Assembly (NCBI GenBank): GCA_910585655.1
Contig: CAJUFW010000012.1
Coordinates: forward strand, 24,713-34,125
DNA length: 9,413 bases
Direction: 5' to 3'
From: an uncultured Lachnospiraceae bacterium
Lineage (GTDB): Bacteria > Bacillota_A > Clostridia > Lachnospirales > Lachnospiraceae
The position numbers and the translations under genes are program-made. Positions 6,515 to 9,413 of this stretch are shown here, in pieces. The notes beneath the pieces were generated by a model. The model was not told the DNA's origin, searched no databases, and saw only the letters and a program-made list of their open reading frames with translations. How positions within the stretch are numbered: the stretch's first letter is position 1; each line of letters opens with the position of its first letter.

Positions 6515-8478
6515 TATTCTGCCCTTTTGAGCTGATTTCGATATTCTCCCGGCGTCATGCTTTCCATCTGACGAAACAGACGCATCAAAGGGGGCGTATC
6601 AAAAAATCCTACCTGTAATGCAATGTCCTTTATCGTATCCTCCCCGGATAACAACTCCTTGGCTCGCTCGAAACGAAGATAATTGATATATTCTAAAATA
6701 CCGTATTCATTCCGTTTTTTGTATTCCCTGGATAAATAGGAGATATTTACATGAAGCATATCTGCCAGATAGCCTACTGTAAGCTGATTATCCTGATAAT
6801 GCCCTTCTATATACTCCTTGGCAATGCTTACCAAACGCTCGGTTTCACTTGCTTTTCTCTCCTTGTCCCTTCTTCTTTGCTGTTCCTTTTCTATTCTACT
6901 CTCTTTGATATGCTGACGCTTTTGCATCTCCTCCAGCTCTCTTTGTATTTCCTGGAAGCCTTCCGCTATCTCTTCCTTTCCGCTGTGAATATCGCTAATC
7001 TGTATTTGCAGTTTCATCTGATAAAAATGATTTAAAAATTCCTGTAGTTCCATCAAACGTTTTCTTAAATCCTCTTCTATCCATCTTTCCGTATGATCGG
7101 ACTCTTCCCTCCGGCTGACCAGAGAAAGCAACATCCCGCCAGCCTCTGCCTCAATCGAACGGTACTGCTTCTCCAACATTTCATGAAATACATTTTCTAC
7201 GATAAAATACGCCATATCAAATTCCTCCGAAGCCAGTTCCTCCTCTCCCTGCGCGGTTTCAAAGCCAATCACATCCACGGCAATCAGCACATATTCTGAC
7301 CACTCTATCTGGTTCAACCAATCCTCCAGTTCCGGGTTTTGCAGCGATCGAATACGTCCCGCTATCCATTCTGACATGACATACTTCTTTTCAATTCGGA
7401 GACTTTCCTTGATTTTTTCCCTACTCTTTCTATATCCTTCTTTCATATCCAAATAAACATACTTGATTTGTCGAATATCGGTTGCCTTTCCCCGTTCTCT
7501 GCCTAATATACTTTGTAACAGTTCTCCAATCGGAAGATATTGCTTTCTAGTCATCCACCATGCCATCATACCACCGCCGCCCAAGCAGAGTAAAATATAG
7601 ATTAGCATAATCCCTTTCATCTGATTAACGCCCTTTAGATAATAGGACTTTGGTATAATGCTTATATAATCGAACTGATACCGCTCTGAAGTCTCCCGAA
7701 ATACCAGATTCTGTGGATCGGCAAACATTTCCTCTGCAGAGATTGCCTCTGCAGAATTTCCTTTCTTTGTCACACTTGCGATCACAGAATCATCTTCTTT
7801 TCTCCATTCCAAAAACATTACTACATCCGAAATGTCAAAAATCTCCCCAACTGCTGCCGACTTCAAATATACCAGTATCATAACGCGGGAAATCCCCGTC
7901 CTGCCTGGCATCTCCTTTATATAAGAAAAAACAAGTCTGTTTTTCTTTTCTCCTTTTACTGCTACATTGCCGTAAGAACCTGTCCTCTCCCAAGCCATCT
8001 CCCGAATTTTCTCTATCCCACATCCATACCAGTCTTCCTCAAAGTCTCTGCTCTCCTCCAGTCTACAAAATGCTCTGGTAGATAAAATAGAATCTGACTG
8101 TGACTCATACAAATATACTTCTTCTATACTATCATTGATCGTCCGCAGATTATTTAACTGTTTTTGCAAGATCGCCCGATCGAGCTGCTGCTCTGAGGAA
8201 TAGCCCCCATCCGTTCCTGGCTCCAGCACTTTATTTACATTGATTCCGTTTAATATTCCGTAAGCTATATTGTAAAAAGTTTCTAACTGTTTTTCAAAAT
8301 TCTGACGATTTTGTTCTAACACCTGTCGCTGGGCTCGTCTATTCTCTCTTCTGACGTTATCTAAGGCATGCCCGTATATGATACTTCCAAATAAAACCGG
8401 AATCAGCAAAATCAAAAAATAGGATAATAACCATCTTATAAATACACTTTTTATCTGGGACATCAGATAATCCTTCAT
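6514..8478 (-). CDS. Transmembrane AraC-family one-component regulator
   Basis: This 654-aa membrane-bound transcription regulator has clear zones. TM1 is about 14-36. An extracytoplasmic sensor, dCache-like in size, spans about 37-287. TM2 is about 288-308 (GIMLIYILLCLGGGGMMAWW). A cytoplasmic segment about 395-510 resembles the degenerate GGDEF-like module found between sensor and HTH in such proteins (YVLIAVDVIGF, later QIQISDIHSGKEEI). A highly charged likely coiled coil covers about 505-548. The double helix-turn-helix runs about 552-650 (LTVGYLADMLHVNISYLSREY, then IKDIALQVGF and MTPGEYRNQL). There is no kinase or receiver domain, so the signal must pass directly through the membrane. 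ATG at 8478 has GAGGTG 5 nt upstream; an in-frame GTG at 8499 is less likely. It precedes the lipoprotein gene on the same strand by 211 nt and is the obvious candidate regulator of that operon. Confidence 0.88.
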   Translation of the reverse strand: MKDYLMSQIKSVFIRWLLSYFLILLIPVLFGSIIYGHALDNVRRENRRAQRQVLEQNRQNFEKQLETFYNIAYGILNGINVNKVLEPGTDGGYSSEQQLDRAILQKQLNNLRTINDSIEEVYLYESQSDSILSTRAFCRLEESRDFEEDWYGCGIEKIREMAWERTGSYGNVAVKGEKKNRLVFSYIKEMPGRTGISRVMILVYLKSAAVGEIFDISDVVMFLEWRKEDDSVIASVTKKGNSAEAISAEEMFADPQNLVFRETSERYQFDYISIIPKSYYLKGVNQMKGIMLIYILLCLGGGGMMAWWMTRKQYLPIGELLQSILGRERGKATDIRQIKYVYLDMKEGYRKSREKIKESLRIEKKYVMSEWIAGRIRSLQNPELEDWLNQIEWSEYVLIAVDVIGFETAQGEEELASEEFDMAYFIVENVFHEMLEKQYRSIEAEAGGMLLSLVSRREESDHTERWIEEDLRKRLMELQEFLNHFYQMKLQIQISDIHSGKEEIAEGFQEIQRELEEMQKRQHIKESRIEKEQQRRRDKERKASETERLVSIAKEYIEGHYQDNQLTVGYLADMLHVNISYLSREYKKRNEYGILEYINYLRFERAKELLSGEDTIKDIALQVGFFDTPPLMRLFRQMESMTPGEYRNQLKRAE

Positions 8479-8483
8479 TATGA

Positions 8484-8489
8484 CACCTC
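8484..8489 (-). promoter_or_regulatory. Ribosome binding site that sets the membrane regulator start at 8478
   Basis: GAGGTG on the minus strand lies 5 nt before the ATG at 8478, giving MKDYL as the N-terminus. Starting at the GTG at 8499 would place this site inside the coding sequence. Confidence 0.65.
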
Positions 8490-8512
8490 GCCGTCTCACA
8501 TCTTCCTATGCG

Positions 8513-8554
8513 ATTGATGTTTTCTGTATCAATTCCTGCTGTGTACAAACACAG
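8513..8554 (-). promoter_or_regulatory. Two small hairpins in the 5' leader of the membrane regulator
   Basis: CTGTGT (8539-8544) pairs with ACACAG (8549-8554) over a 4-nt loop. ATTGAT (8513-8518) pairs with ATCAAT (8528-8533) over a 9-nt loop. Both lie inside the roughly 85-nt untranslated leader predicted for this gene. They do not cover the ribosome site at 8484-8489. They may stabilise the message or serve as a DNA operator; no known riboswitch class is recognised. Confidence 0.4.
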
Positions 8555-8570
8555 AAGCTATCATATGTCG

Positions 8571-8598
8571 ATTATATCAGCTTTATCTGCTCCTACAA
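8571..8598 (-). promoter_or_regulatory. Extended -10 promoter of the membrane regulator
   Basis: On the minus strand TGATATAAT (8571-8579) is a perfect TGn-TATAAT extended -10. A weak -35 TTGTAG (8593-8598, 3 of 6) stands 16 nt upstream. The start is expected near 8564. Extended -10 promoters do not need a good -35, so this should give steady expression of the regulator independent of the upstream AraC gene. Confidence 0.65.
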
Positions 8599-8654
8599 TA
8601 TCTGTTTCCGGCAGACTTATCCCCTTTTTTGTTATTTTTTGATGATGGTTTCTT

Positions 8655-9384
8655 TTATCTTTGATATTGCCTTCGATACTCTATTGGCGTCAGACTATAT
8701 TCCTCTAAAAACATCCGATAAAAATGAGAAAGACTTGAAATCCCTACCTCACCTGCAATAGCTGCAATCGTTTTTTGTGTGGTAATCAAAAAGGTAGCCG
8801 CTGCTAACAGACGCTGCTGATTCCGGTATTTCACAAAGCTGCTGCCAAATTGTTTTTTCAAATTACGAGAAATATAGCTTGCTGTATAGCCATATCGTTT
8901 TGCTAATTCCTCTATCGTCACTGTTGCATAGTTCATTTGAATAAAACGTGCGATCTTCTCCATTTCACGCTCAATATTTTCTTTGCTCTGATTATGCTCC
9001 GGCAAAATCAAGCGGTCAAGCTCTGTTAAAAATAGCTGCAGCAATAGCTCAGTAGATATTTCACTATGATAATAAGAATCAAAATAACTGCACAACAATC
9101 GCTGTCCACACTGATATGCCAGAGAATCCTTTCCAAATACCAATTTCATAAATGGCGCAGAGTTATCCGTCAAAAATAGTTTTCCTACTCCCGGAAGTCT
9201 ACTAAGTGTATTTAAAAAAGCCGGCAGAAGCAGTTTTTTTCCCATTGTAACCGAGACTGCCAGATCATCCAGGCTACAGGGAAGCACCTCGTGTCTGACT
9301 CCCGGCTTCATCAGCAATACACTCCCCGCAGGTAGTATAATTTCCTGTTTTTCTATTTTATGTGTAACCGTTCCTTGCAGCACA
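8655..9384 (-). CDS. AraC-family regulator with N-terminal cupin, 5'-truncated
   Basis: At least 242 aa of a soluble AraC/XylS regulator are present. The visible N-terminus is the end of a cupin sugar-binding domain (IILPAGSVLLMKPGVRHEV, about residues 15-33 of the fragment). A helical linker follows (about 100-130). The double helix-turn-helix is about 142-240, with TIEELAKRYGYTASYISRNL as the first helix pair, then IAAIAGEVGISSLSHFYRMF and LTPIEYRRQY. The frame stays open into the adapter at the contig edge. The GTG at 9383 is only the first start-like codon left, and the true start, probably some 40-60 codons further out, is missing. It reads in the same direction as the other regulator but with a 155-nt gap containing a new promoter. 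It may sense the cytoplasmic breakdown sugar while the membrane regulator senses the external glycan; this is inference. Confidence 0.85.
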
Positions 9385-9413
9385 AGATCGGAAGAGCGTC
9401 GTGTAGGGAAAGA
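9385..9413. other. Illumina TruSeq adapter read-through, not genomic
   Basis: The 29 bases begin AGATCGGAAGAGCGTCGTGT and continue to the end without a mismatch to the well-known TruSeq universal adapter (reverse-complement form). Such sequence arises when short inserts are read through and not trimmed before assembly. Everything from 9385 on should be removed, and no translation should use it. Confidence 0.97.

Noticed and set aside
8500..8654. Riboswitch or small RNA in the gap before the membrane regulator
   Set aside because: Only short hairpins and a promoter are seen, with no conserved aptamer core or terminator.

Overview
The window looks like part of a contig from a gut-type Clostridia genome, most like Lachnospiraceae. 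This is inferred from strong AGGAGG-type ribosome sites, a Gram-positive LplA-like sugar-binding lipoprotein with an LSGC lipobox, a two-pass membrane AraC-type regulator of the kind common in Firmicutes, and a glycosidase with no signal peptide. Most of the window (932-9384) is one carbohydrate-uptake and breakdown locus read on the minus strand. The last 29 bases (9385-9413) match the Illumina TruSeq adapter and are not genomic.

Layout from left to right. Positions 1-137 hold an extremely AT-rich leader. Positions 138-792 (plus strand) carry a two-gene toxin-antitoxin-like pair: a PIN-domain nuclease whose stop overlaps the start of a 57-60 aa partner. A 12-bp GC-rich hairpin (861-895) sits between this pair and the convergent minus-strand locus. 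That locus, in transcription order from right to left, holds a 5'-truncated cupin-AraC regulator (8655-9384), a transmembrane AraC-type one-component regulator (6514-8478), a solute-binding lipoprotein (4587-6302), an MBL-fold hydrolase (3658-4524) and a GH106-like glycoside hydrolase (932-3616).

Proposed joint role (inference): the lipoprotein captures an oligosaccharide outside the cell and an ABC permease imports it. The cytoplasmic GH106-like enzyme, with the MBL-fold enzyme, then processes it. The membrane regulator senses an extracytoplasmic signal and controls the lipoprotein-hydrolase operon. No ABC permease or ATPase gene lies in the window, so the importer is incomplete here.

The two main intergenic gaps are rich in dyads. 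The lipoprotein leader has a 16-nt inverted repeat, a 10-bp palindrome at the predicted start site, and a 10-nt word shared with the gap before the membrane regulator. The PIN pair is far more AT-rich than the sugar locus and was probably acquired separately. No tRNA, rRNA, CRISPR array, transposase or origin was seen.
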